Assembly (NCBI RefSeq): GCF_030063455.1
Contig: NZ_JASITB010000002.1
Span: forward strand, 1 to 64,000
DNA from: Cryobacterium sp. PH31-O1
GTDB lineage: Bacteria > Actinomycetota > Actinomycetes > Actinomycetales > Microbacteriaceae
Length of the DNA: 64,000 nt
Reading direction: 5' to 3'
Made by a program: the position numbers and the translations under genes
Shown here: positions 17,814 through 25,684 of the stretch, piece after piece
Position numbering within the stretch: position 1 is the stretch's first letter
How the letters are laid out: each line of letters opens with the position of its first letter
Notes under the pieces: model-generated
What the model was told of the DNA's origin: nothing
The model's database searches: none
The model's input: the letters and a program-made list of their open reading frames with translations, nothing else

Positions 17814-18598
17814 GAGCGTTCCCCGATCAGGGCGAGAAGGTCAGCGCTGCTCAAGTCGGCAGCGCGCGGGTGAACAGCGTCCAGGTCGGCAGCGCGCGGG
17901 TGAACAGCGTCCAGGTCGGCAGCGCGCGGGTGAACAGCGTGCAGGTCGACCGGGTGCAGGTCGACGTCGCCGCGCCGAGCGGATGCCTGCACCGCCTCGA
18001 AAGCACGGCCGAAGCGCGAGTCGGGAGCGATCGAGGCGACAGCGTGGGCATCCGTTATGGTGTCGATGTCGGTGAGCGAGGGCAGCAGACCGACGGTGAG
18101 GCCGGCCCGCTCGAGGCGTCGCAGCTGGTGCGCTCCGGTGTCGGGGCGGCTCATCGGGATGCCGCGAAGCAGGGCACCGGTCGGGTTTTTCAGGCCGAGG
18201 GCCCAGAAACCGCCGTCGTTTGCGGGGCCGAACCAGGCATCCGTTTCGTCACCCCAGCCGGAGAAGACGGGCGCGAGCAACTCCGCGCTGACCTGCGGGG
18301 TGTCCATACCGAGCAGCAGGGTCGGCTCATTGAGGTGGTCGAAGATGGCGGCGAGGCGTTCGTCGAGTGCGCCGCCGGTCTGCGGCAGAATCTCCCAACC
18401 GGAGGCCTCGGGTGGTGGCGTCACGCCGTCGAACGCCAGGATGTGGCGGGTGGCGGGCAGCCGTGACGCGACCGTGAGGGTGTCGGCGAGGCTGGCAGCG
18501 GCGAGCTCGGCTGCCTGCTCGAGCGAGAGCGGCGGGTGCAGGCGGGTCTTGACTTTGCCGGGCAGGCACTCCTTGGCGATGACGACGATCGCGGTCAT
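17810..18598 (-). CDS. DUF2064 protein (TIGR04282-type, GT-A/nucleotidyltransferase fold)
   Basis: A 262-residue protein; residues 1-205 are the family domain, with MTAIVVIAKECLPGKVKTRL at the start (nucleotide-binding KxPxxGxxKTRL-like motif), LLLGMDTPQ (metal site) and GPANDGGFWALGL. Such proteins have a nucleotidyltransferase-like fold related to CofC. The mycobacterial relative Rv0540 sits in the methylthioxylose locus. A C-terminal tail contains three tandem copies of a ten-residue unit (VHPRAADLDA), encoded by a 30-bp DNA repeat. It overlaps both neighbours by ATGA. The reaction is not established; activation of a sugar phosphate is the best guess. Confidence 0.8.
   Translation of the reverse strand: MTAIVVIAKECLPGKVKTRLHPPLSLEQAAELAAASLADTLTVASRLPATRHILAFDGVTPPPEASGWEILPQTGGALDERLAAIFDHLNEPTLLLGMDTPQVSAELLAPVFSGWGDETDAWFGPANDGGFWALGLKNPTGALLRGIPMSRPDTGAHQLRRLERAGLTVGLLPSLTDIDTITDAHAVASIAPDSRFGRAFEAVQASARRGDVDLHPVDLHAVHPRAADLDAVHPRAADLDAVHPRAADLSSADLLALIGERS
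17851..17940. repeat. 3 x 30-bp tandem repeat inside the DUF2064 gene
   Basis: Three units of 30 bp with core GTCGGCAGCGCGCGGGTGAA, almost perfect, lie near the 3' end of the coding sequence. The unit is a multiple of three, so the frame stays open and adds ten residues per unit. Confidence 0.95.
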
Positions 18599-19275
18599 GA
18601 GCGGTCTCCCCGCGGGTTGGCAGCGAGCAGCGTGGACATGTCCTTGATCGCGGTGAGGGTGCCGCGCACGGTTCCGGTTACCTTGCTGCGACCGACCCGC
18701 GGCGCGTAGCCGGTATCGACTTCGAGGATGCGCCAGTCGGCCGCGGCCGCTCCGAGAAACATCTCGAGCGGATACCCGCTGCGGCGGTCGTGCAGATCGA
18801 GGGCGAGAAGGTGGTCGCGGCGGGCCGCTCGCATGGGACCGAGATCATGAATGTTCACACCTGTTATTCGGCGCAGTTGCCAAGAAAGATAGGTATTTGC
18901 TAAGCGGGCATGCGGTGGCCACGCGTTGGGGGTGGTCGGGCGGCGACGTCCGAGCACGAGATCGGCCTCATCGGCACTGATCGGGTCGACCACCAGAGGC
19001 AGATCGCGGGGGTCCATCGAGGCATCGGCGTCGCAGAACGCCACGATCGGGGCGGTCGCGGCGAGGAGCCCGGCGTGGGCTGCGGCGCCGAACCCGCGCC
19101 GGCTTTCGTGCACGACCTGCGCGCCGAGCATGCGCGCGACGTCGGCGGATCCGTCGGTCGACCCGTTGTCGACCACGATCGCACCATAGCCGGCGGGCAG
19201 GCGTTCGAGAATCCACGGCAGTGCCTGCGCCTCGTTCAGGCAGGGCAACACCACGTCGACCCGAATGTTCATCAT
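18595..19275 (-). CDS. GT2 family glycosyltransferase (polyprenyl-phosphate sugar synthase type)
   Basis: A 226-residue cytoplasmic enzyme with the GT-A pattern VVLPCLNEAQALPWIL, VVDNGSTDGSADVA, VVHESRRGFGAAAHAGL and FCDADASMDP (DxD-like metal motif). Size and motifs match dolichyl/polyprenyl-phosphate sugar synthases, and the mycobacterial Rv0539 has the same position relative to DUF2064. First gene of the GT2-DUF2064-methyltransferase operon; two ATG codons in tandem (19275 and 19272) are possible starts. Likely product: a polyprenyl-phosphate sugar for the GT-C enzyme encoded at 12820-14202, which is an inference. Confidence 0.85.
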   Translation of the reverse strand: MMNIRVDVVLPCLNEAQALPWILERLPAGYGAIVVDNGSTDGSADVARMLGAQVVHESRRGFGAAAHAGLLAATAPIVAFCDADASMDPRDLPLVVDPISADEADLVLGRRRPTTPNAWPPHARLANTYLSWQLRRITGVNIHDLGPMRAARRDHLLALDLHDRRSGYPLEMFLGAAAADWRILEVDTGYAPRVGRSKVTGTVRGTLTAIKDMSTLLAANPRGDRS

Positions 19276-19525
19276 GATCCGAGCCTAAGCGGGGGGTCTG
19301 GGCCTTCGAGACGAAAGAGCTTACGAACCGCTGAAGTCTTCTGGGTCTTTGGTGTGAGAGAGCTTACCCACCACCGGCCCCGGCTTCGGGAAGCGGGGCC
19401 AGTTTTGATCATGGGCCCACCTTCCGGCCGTGCCCGGAAGTATTTTGCCGATGAGGGACCTGTGCTCACGGCAGAACGGTGCGCACTTCCGCGCGGAACC
19501 AAGGCCGCCCGCCTAGTCTGAGGGG
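19276..19525. other. Divergent intergenic region with a degenerate palindromic element
   Basis: About 250 bp between the GT2 operon and the response regulator. GGGGCCAGTTTTGATC and ATGGGCCCACCTT at 19395-19422 look like a decayed relative of the tandem-palindrome family. TAGTCT at 19514-19519 placed 6 nt before the GTG at 19526 is a candidate leaderless promoter for the regulator. Confidence 0.5.
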
Positions 19526-20284
19526 GTGTCCCCCTCCCAATATTTTGCGCCGCCCCGAGCGGATGCCCTCGCCAGCCGCCGCGTTCTCGTAATCGAGGAC
19601 GACCCCATGGTGTCCGAGGTGGTTGGGCAGTACCTGCGCGCCGCCGGATTCGTCGTCGATGAAGCCGTCGACGGGCTCGCCGGTCTGCGCCAGGCCGAAA
19701 CGGTGCAGCCCGACCTCGTGGTACTCGACTGTATGCTTCCGCTACTGGATGGCATCGAGGTCTGCCGGCGCATTCGCGTGAACTGGGGCGCGCTGCCGGT
19801 GATCATGCTGACCGCCCTCGGCGAGGAGGAGCACCGCATCGAAGGGCTCGAGGCGGGCGCCGACGACTATCTGGTGAAACCGTTCTCGCCGCGGGAACTC
19901 GTGTTGCGGGTGCAGTCGGTGCTGCGGCGCAGCAGCACCGAATCGATTCCCGAGGGAATCCTTGACGCCGGCGAGTTCTCGCTCAACCTCGCCGCGCATG
20001 AAATTCGGCTGCGCGGCAAGCCGCTTGTGCTGACGAGTCGGGAGTTCGACCTGCTCGCCTTCCTGATCTGGCGGCCGTCGAAGGTGCTCACCCGCGAAGA
20101 ACTGCTCCGCTCGGTCTGGGGTTGGGAATTCGGCGATCTCTCTACAGTGACGGTGCACGTGCGGCGTTTGCGGGAGAAAATCGAGATCGACCCGGCGCAT
20201 CCGTTGCTCGTGAACACTGTCTGGGGGGTCGGCTACCGCTTCGATCCGGTGCCGCTCGGGCCAGCATCGAGTGGCGCGGCATGA
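19526..20284 (+). CDS. OmpR/PhoB-family response regulator
   Basis: A 252-residue two-domain regulator. The receiver has ED at residues 25-26, phospho-acceptor Asp68 (LVVLDCMLP), the conserved Thr (MLTAL) and Lys (DDYLVKPF). The C-terminal winged helix has LTSREFDLLAFL and RRLREKIEIDP...TVWGVGYRFD. Translation begins at a GTG at 19526, which a TAGTCT -10 box puts at or next to the 5' end of the mRNA. The histidine kinase follows after 154 bp. Targets cannot be read from the window; neighbouring methylthio-sugar-like genes are candidates by position only. Confidence 0.93.
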   Translation: MSPSQYFAPPRADALASRRVLVIEDDPMVSEVVGQYLRAAGFVVDEAVDGLAGLRQAETVQPDLVVLDCMLPLLDGIEVCRRIRVNWGALPVIMLTALGEEEHRIEGLEAGADDYLVKPFSPRELVLRVQSVLRRSSTESIPEGILDAGEFSLNLAAHEIRLRGKPLVLTSREFDLLAFLIWRPSKVLTREELLRSVWGWEFGDLSTVTVHVRRLREKIEIDPAHPLLVNTVWGVGYRFDPVPLGPASSGAA

Positions 20285-20438
20285 GTGCGCGCGGCATGAG
20301 TGCGCGCGGCATCAGCGCCGCTCGCATTCTGGCGGGGCCCCCGGACAGTTCGCCACAGTCCATCACACCTCCGACCAGACCGCGCGCGGGCTGGGCTGGC
20401 GCGCGGGGCGGCATCCGTTTGACACGGGGTGACGCACG

Positions 20439-21578
20439 ATGACCGCGGGCGTCTTCGCGACCGTGGCCGGCATCGCCCTCGGCTGCGCGCTCGTCGTGGG
20501 CGCGCTGGGATTGCTCGCGCTGCGCCTGCTGTCTCGGGGATCGCTCGTGACACAGCTCATCGTCGTCGCTTTCGCTACCGTGGCGTCGGTGGTCAGCGGT
20601 ACCGCGGCGGTGGCGTCGCTCATGTACCTGTCGGCGCACGACCTGACCGTGTTCTATTCGGTCGCCGTCGTCGCCGGAATCGTCTCGCTCGTGATGGCGT
20701 CGGTGCTGGGACGATCCCTGGTGCGTGACAACCGCTATTTTCGGGCCGCGGCGGCGAGCATCGGTCGCGGCGAATCGGTGATCTCCCCGGAGCGGCATAC
20801 CAGCACGGAGTTCGCTTCGCTGGCCGGGGAACTGGCCGCGACGGCCGACCGGCTGACAGAATCCCGTGAGAGGGAGGAACGCATCGACACAGCGCGACGC
20901 GAAATCGTGGCGTGGATCTCACACGACCTGCGCACGCCCCTGGCCGGTATTCGGGCCATGGCCGAGGCTCTCGAAGATGGCATGGCGCCCGACCCGAAAC
21001 GGTACCACGTGCAGATTCGCGGGCAGGTCGACCGGCTCAGCGGCATGGTCGATGACCTGTTCGAGCTGTCCAAGATTCACGCGGGTGCGCTGCAACTCAA
21101 CTTCGAACGGGTAGCCCTCTACGACCTGATCAGCGATACCGTCGCCGACCTCGCGCCAGTGGCGCTCGCCAAATCGCTCGACCTGCGCTTCGAGGGTGAA
21201 CGCGGCCTCACCCTTCAAGCGGATGCCCGCGAACTCGCCCGCGCGGTCGGCAACCTCGTCATGAACGCCATTCAGCATTCCCCGGCCGGGAGCGCCATCG
21301 TGGTCTCGGTCACCCGGCACGACGATGGCCGCGCCGTGATCTCGGTCGTCGATGCGGCCGGGGGCATTCCCGAGCAGGACCTTGGCCGGGTGTTCGAGGC
21401 CGGATGGCGGGCGAGCGAGCCGCGCACCGCGTCCGGCGCGGGTCAGAGCGGCGGCGCCGGGTTGGGACTCGCGATCGTCGACGGAATTGTGCGGGCTCAC
21501 GCTGGGCAGGTGACCGTGACCAATGTGGGGGACGGATGCCGGTTTGAGTTGCTGCTGCCGCAGCATCCGCTGGGATGA
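20439..21578 (+). CDS. Sensor histidine kinase
   Basis: A 379-residue kinase with about three hydrophobic segments between residues 5 and 90 and almost no extracellular domain, suggesting that it senses the membrane or a partner. It then has a HAMP-like linker, the H-box WISHDLRTPLAGIRAM (His162), the N-box NLVMNAIQHSP, G1 DAAGGIPEQDLGRVFE and G2 GGAGLGLAIV. G1 has Ala where many kinases have Ser/Asn. It pairs with the upstream PhoB-type regulator. The 154-bp gap contains a 15-bp direct repeat CGCGGCATGAGTGCG and no gene. Confidence 0.92.
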   Translation: MTAGVFATVAGIALGCALVVGALGLLALRLLSRGSLVTQLIVVAFATVASVVSGTAAVASLMYLSAHDLTVFYSVAVVAGIVSLVMASVLGRSLVRDNRYFRAAAASIGRGESVISPERHTSTEFASLAGELAATADRLTESREREERIDTARREIVAWISHDLRTPLAGIRAMAEALEDGMAPDPKRYHVQIRGQVDRLSGMVDDLFELSKIHAGALQLNFERVALYDLISDTVADLAPVALAKSLDLRFEGERGLTLQADARELARAVGNLVMNAIQHSPAGSAIVVSVTRHDDGRAVISVVDAAGGIPEQDLGRVFEAGWRASEPRTASGAGQSGGAGLGLAIVDGIVRAHAGQVTVTNVGDGCRFELLLPQHPLG

Positions 21579-21730
21579 TGGGTGGCGGGCTCGGCCCTCC
21601 GCCGTGGCGCGTTCAGCAAATCCTCGTGCGGGAGCCCCCCGCAAGTCCGGATACACCCGGCCGCCCCCTGAAGTCCACCCGAATTTCCTGACTGCGCCAC
21701 CGAAAATGACCGGGACAGGACCGGGACGAG

Positions 21731-23008
21731 TCAGGGACGCACCGCGGCCCGTAGGGGCGAGGTGGCGAACTCGCGCATCCCGTCGTCAAACGTGACCTGG
21801 GCGCACCAGCCGAGTTCGCGGCGCAGACGCTCCGAGGACGCGGTGATGTGCCGCACGTCGCCGAGGCGATACTGCCCGGTCACGATCGGAGCCAGGCCGC
21901 CCGCTGCAGCGAGGGCCGTCGCCATGTCGCCGATGCTGTGCACGATTCCGCTGCCGACGTTGAACGGACGGAATATTCCAGAATCGGAATGAACGCTTTG
22001 CGGCATTGACGGGGCCGCGCCAACGGGCTCGGGAGGGACCGCTGCAGCGGTGGCGGGAGTAGCATCCGTTTCGACGGGTGCGGTGGCCGATGGCGAGACC
22101 CAGTCGAACGCGGTGAATTCCAGCGCGGCGATATTGGCCGCGGCCACGTCGCGTACGTGCACGAAATCGCGGCGCTGTCGGCCGTCTTCGTAGACGCGCG
22201 GGGCTTCGCCGCGTTCAATCGCCGATCGAAACAGTGACGCGACTCCCGCATACGGGGTGTTCTGCGGCATGCCGGGGCCGTACACGTTGTGGTAGCGCAG
22301 GGCGGCGACGCGCCCGCCGGTCGAGCGGGCCCAGGCGGTGGCGAGATATTCCTGACCGAGCTTGCTGCTCGCGTAGACGTTGCGTGGGTCGAGTGGATCG
22401 GTTTCGCTCACCAGAACGGGTTCGAGCGGCCGCCCGGTGACGGGGTCGAGGGGGTCGAAGCGTCCCGCGTCGAGGTCGCTCGCAAGGCGCGGGCCGGGCC
22501 GGGTGAATCCGTTCGGGCCGCGGTAGCTGCCCTCACCGTAGACAACCATGGATGACGCCAAAACCAGGCGCCGGATGCCCCGCTCGGCCATCGCGGCCAG
22601 CAGCACCGCGGTTCCCACCTCGTTGCTGTGCACGTAGTCGGGGGCGTCGGCGAAGTCGACACCCAGTCCCACCTTGGCGGCCTGGTGGCACACCACGTCG
22701 ATGCCTTCCAGCGCGCGAGCGACCGTGGCCGGGTCGGTGACATCGCCGTGCACGAAGTCCACGCGCGAGTCGAGGCCCGCCGGCAGCACGTTCCGGGCCC
22801 GGAGCGTGGGCCCGGTTCCCGGGCTCACGCCCGGAACCGGTTTGGCCCCTGGCCCGGACCCGGCTTCGGGCTCCGGCGCGGTGCCGTGCACGTCGGCGCG
22901 CAGCGAGTCGAGCACGCGCACGCGGTAGCCGCGGGCGAGGGCGGCATCGACGATGGCGGATCCGATGAAACCGGCGCCCCCGGTGACCAAGAGGAGTTCG
23001 CCGGTCAT
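21731..23008 (-). CDS. NAD-dependent epimerase/dehydratase (extended SDR)
   Basis: A 425-residue nucleotide-sugar modifying enzyme. The N-terminus LLLVTGGAGFIGSAIV is the NAD motif; SSMVVYGEG and the YASSKLGQEY stretch give the Ser-Tyr-Lys triad, and RYHNVYGPGMPQNTPYAG follows. Two low-complexity insertions enlarge it relative to the usual 320-350: Gly/Pro-rich residues about 45-70 and Ala/Pro-rich residues about 300-335. The first is encoded by a very GC-rich palindromic stretch. It is downstream of MTA phosphorylase by 110 bp on the same strand. The pairing resembles Rv0535/Rv0536, so an epimerase acting on a methylthio-ribose derivative is proposed, not shown. Confidence 0.85.
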   Translation of the reverse strand: MTGELLLVTGGAGFIGSAIVDAALARGYRVRVLDSLRADVHGTAPEPEAGSGPGAKPVPGVSPGTGPTLRARNVLPAGLDSRVDFVHGDVTDPATVARALEGIDVVCHQAAKVGLGVDFADAPDYVHSNEVGTAVLLAAMAERGIRRLVLASSMVVYGEGSYRGPNGFTRPGPRLASDLDAGRFDPLDPVTGRPLEPVLVSETDPLDPRNVYASSKLGQEYLATAWARSTGGRVAALRYHNVYGPGMPQNTPYAGVASLFRSAIERGEAPRVYEDGRQRRDFVHVRDVAAANIAALEFTAFDWVSPSATAPVETDATPATAAAVPPEPVGAAPSMPQSVHSDSGIFRPFNVGSGIVHSIGDMATALAAAGGLAPIVTGQYRLGDVRHITASSERLRRELGWCAQVTFDDGMREFATSPLRAAVRP

Positions 23009-23117
23009 AACAGGTTCCGCTCAAAGTTGCCGGCGCGGCCTGCGCCCTCGACAGGAGCAGCCGGCAGTTTCCCGGCAATCGTCAGGTTTCCGGGGCGGGG
23101 GAACGTGTGACCGGTCA

Positions 23118-24035
23118 TCACGCCGACTCCTCGATCGGGTCAGAACACACGGGACGCCCGAGCACGGAGTCGACCTGGGCCGGGTCGATGAGGTCGCGCG
23201 GGGCGAAGTCCGTCGGGAGGGCACGCAGGATCCCGTCGATCGCGGCCAGGATGCGCGGCTGGGCGTCGCGGAGGCGACGGAACACGGCTGACGCGGTGAC
23301 GGCATCCGTTTCGCGCGTTGCCTCGCCCGGTTGCGGCGCCAGCCCGGCGTCGGCGTCGGTCACGAACGAGAGGTTGACGGTGCCCATGTTGAGCTCGCCG
23401 GCCAGCACGATTTCGGGATAAGCGGTCATATTGACGATGTGCGCACCGATCGACTGGAACCAGACCGACTCGGCCCTGGTCGAAAACCTGGGCCCCTGAA
23501 TGACGACGACGGTTCCGGTTGGCGCAAAGTTCTCTCCGAGATCGGCGAGGGCGCGCACGGCGTAAGCGCGCAGGAGCGGATCGAACGGGTCGGCGGCGGA
23601 AAGGTGCTGAACCGACTCGCGGTCGTAGAAGGTGTCGGGGCGGCCGCTTGTGCGGTCGATGAACTGGTCGGTGACCACGAGCAGGCCCGGCGGATACTCC
23701 GGCGTCACTCCCCCGACGGCCGACGAGGAGATGATCGCGCGCACGCCGATCGAGGCGAGCGCCCAGATATTGGCGCGGTAGTTGATCAGGTGCGGGGCAA
23801 CGCTGTGGCCGCTGCCGTGGCGGGGTAGGAACGCGACGCGGCGACCGGCGCGCAGGCCGATCGTGACCGGGGCCGTCCCGTAGGGGGTCGGAACCTGGTG
23901 CGTCACCGCTCCGGAAGGATCGATGAGTTCGTAGAGGCCGGATCCGCCGATCACGGCGATGTCAGCCCGTGCGGTCGGGTCGACCAAGGCATTAGCGACG
24001 GGGTCAACCGTCGAGGCAGTCGGGTCAAGCGTCAC
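23118..24035 (-). CDS. mtnP: S-methyl-5'-thioadenosine phosphorylase
   Basis: Phosphorolysis of methylthioadenosine to adenine and 5-methylthioribose-1-phosphate. Markers of the trimeric PNP/MTAP family: IAVIGGSGLYEL at the N-terminus, LPRHGSGHSVAPHLINYRANIWAL, SSAVGGVTPEYPPG, the purine/phosphate block GPRFSTRAE and VNMTAYPEIVLAGEL. The proposed GTG start at 24033-24035 has GGGAG nearby; an ATG 102 bp upstream would place the start within a palindromic repeat. Usually this enzyme serves methionine salvage, but no other salvage gene is nearby. Here it leads into an epimerase and glycosyltransferase cluster. Confidence 0.9.
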   Translation of the reverse strand: MTLDPTASTVDPVANALVDPTARADIAVIGGSGLYELIDPSGAVTHQVPTPYGTAPVTIGLRAGRRVAFLPRHGSGHSVAPHLINYRANIWALASIGVRAIISSSAVGGVTPEYPPGLLVVTDQFIDRTSGRPDTFYDRESVQHLSAADPFDPLLRAYAVRALADLGENFAPTGTVVVIQGPRFSTRAESVWFQSIGAHIVNMTAYPEIVLAGELNMGTVNLSFVTDADAGLAPQPGEATRETDAVTASAVFRRLRDAQPRILAAIDGILRALPTDFAPRDLIDPAQVDSVLGRPVCSDPIEESA

Positions 24036-24139
24036 AAGCGGCTCCCAGCACGTTACAGGTCGAGTATTCAGTGTGCCATCGAAACCTGCGTACCCGCGGA
24101 CGCCGGCGACCGGATGCCCCCGCCGCACCGCCCCCACTT

Positions 24140-24213
24140 GGACGGGGCCCAGGCCCCGTCCCCGGGCCCAGGTTATAAACTGGGCCCCCGGACGGGGCCC
24201 GGGCCCCGTCCGG
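24140..24213. repeat. Tandem-palindrome intergenic element, copy D (symmetrical form)
   Basis: Here the GGACGGGGCCC-type stem occurs on both sides of the GGGCCCAGGTTA/TAAACTGGGCCC palindrome, so the layout is stem-palindrome-stem. It ends 13 bp before the stop codon of the DUF5719 gene on the minus strand and is upstream of mtnP. Confidence 0.9.
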
Positions 24214-24226
24214 GGTTGAGGGGGAG

Positions 24227-25684
24227 CTAGTGCGTGTAGACCCGGATCGACGAAGCCAGCGGGCCGGGCGGGTTCAGCGCGAACGACGACAGTACCCCGT
24301 CCCCGGAGTAGTCCACGAGCGCCCAGAGTTCTGAACCACCGCTGACAACGTAAACCGCTCCATTAGCGAGCGGCACCGTGGCGCTGGCCCCCGCATCCAC
24401 CTCGAGGTCGATCGGTGTTCCGGCGGAGGGCGTGAGGGTGAGGGAGGCATCCGCTGCCCCGCTATTGCGGAGGTGCAGGGTCGGTGACGGGCCGGCGGCC
24501 ACGGCGACCGCAAACGATCCTTCGAGCGGCGCCGAGGCCGAGAACCAGCCGAAGTCCTTGCCGCCGGCGCTGTCGGTGGCCGTGCGGGCGGCCGCGACGA
24601 TCGGCTCGTCGGAGCGCAGCTGCACCGAGTAACTACCCACGACTAGCGGCGCCAGCGGAATTTCCGTGGCGATCCCGGGCTCCACCTCCACCTGCGTTGA
24701 GGTGCCCTCGGCGGTTCCATCGGCGCTCGTCACGCCGATCTGCACGGTCGCCGCGACCGACCCCGGCACGAAAACCCGAACCGACGGGGTGTCGGCGTTG
24801 AAGCCCTCGCCCGTGGTCTCCGTCCCCTCCGAGACGGCCGTCATGACGCGCACCCCGGCAATGATCTGGTTGGTGGCGGGGATCGCCGTGGTGCCGACGA
24901 TCTCGACCCCGCCCGGTTCGATGCCGCGAATACTGCTCTGCTCGAGCGACGCCGCCACCTGCCCGCCGCGCGACTGAACGTGCAGCACGGGCGATTTCAC
25001 GTTCGGGGCGAGCCCGGCGAGCGAGATGACCCGCTGCTCCCCCGGCTGCACCAGGATGCCGGTGGCGCCCGGTGCGTCGACGAGACCGCTCTCGCCGGAG
25101 ACCGTCACGTTCACCGTCGCCAGCACGGTGGTCGGGTTGCTCAGCAACAGCAGGCTCGTGCGCCCAATGTCGGTGGAGCCGCCGACGATCCAGCTGTCGC
25201 TGACCGCTTCGGCGCAAGCGGCGACGGCGAGTCCGCCGATGGTGTCGGTCGCGGCGACCTGCGACTGGCTGCCAGCCACGAGCGGCGGCAGCACCGAGCC
25301 CTCCTGCACGGGCACGGTCAGCAGCAGCGGCGGCTGCCGGCTGTTCGAATCGTCGACCGCCGTTATCTCGGTCACCTGAGGCCGAATCTGCTCGAGTGAG
25401 CTGCCCGAGACCGCGCCATACACAGCGGATGCCGCCCCCACGCTCGACGCGGCCTGCGCCTGGGTCGAGTCCTCGGCCAGGGTCAGCAGGGGCCCGGGGC
25501 AGACCCGCTGCTGCTCGCTCGGCAGCGGCTCGATCTCACTCGATTGCGGGTCGCGTTCCAGGGTCGGCAGCGTCACCAGGGTGGCCGCACCGAGCGTTGC
25601 GATGACGACGGCGATGCCGACGAGGCCGAGCACCCCGCGACCGGCCCGGCCGCCAATGCGGGCGAGTTGACTTTTATCGGGCAT
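24227..25684 (-). CDS. DUF5719 family secreted or membrane-anchored protein
   Basis: A 485-residue protein with a single N-terminal membrane segment (residues about 15-40) and a long beta-rich extracellular part full of Val, Ser and Gly, with repeated patterns such as GVTSADG and VEPGIATEIPLA. DUF5719 proteins are conserved beside a large GT2 protein and whiB2 in actinobacteria. The function is unknown; an envelope role is likely. Its ATG at 25682-25684 lies 11 bp inside the end of the upstream gene, so the two are coupled. The 3' end is followed by palindromic copy D. Confidence 0.8.
   Translation of the reverse strand: MPDKSQLARIGGRAGRGVLGLVGIAVVIATLGAATLVTLPTLERDPQSSEIEPLPSEQQRVCPGPLLTLAEDSTQAQAASSVGAASAVYGAVSGSSLEQIRPQVTEITAVDDSNSRQPPLLLTVPVQEGSVLPPLVAGSQSQVAATDTIGGLAVAACAEAVSDSWIVGGSTDIGRTSLLLLSNPTTVLATVNVTVSGESGLVDAPGATGILVQPGEQRVISLAGLAPNVKSPVLHVQSRGGQVAASLEQSSIRGIEPGGVEIVGTTAIPATNQIIAGVRVMTAVSEGTETTGEGFNADTPSVRVFVPGSVAATVQIGVTSADGTAEGTSTQVEVEPGIATEIPLAPLVVGSYSVQLRSDEPIVAAARTATDSAGGKDFGWFSASAPLEGSFAVAVAAGPSPTLHLRNSGAADASLTLTPSAGTPIDLEVDAGASATVPLANGAVYVVSGGSELWALVDYSGDGVLSSFALNPPGPLASSIRVYTH

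Noticed and set aside
17851-17940. Three regular repeats considered as a CRISPR array
   Set aside because: Units are contiguous with no spacers and lie inside a coding sequence.
24036-24137. Upstream ATG for mtnP
   Set aside because: It would begin inside the edge of a palindromic repeat and adds residues without family character; a GTG with GGGAG nearby fits better.
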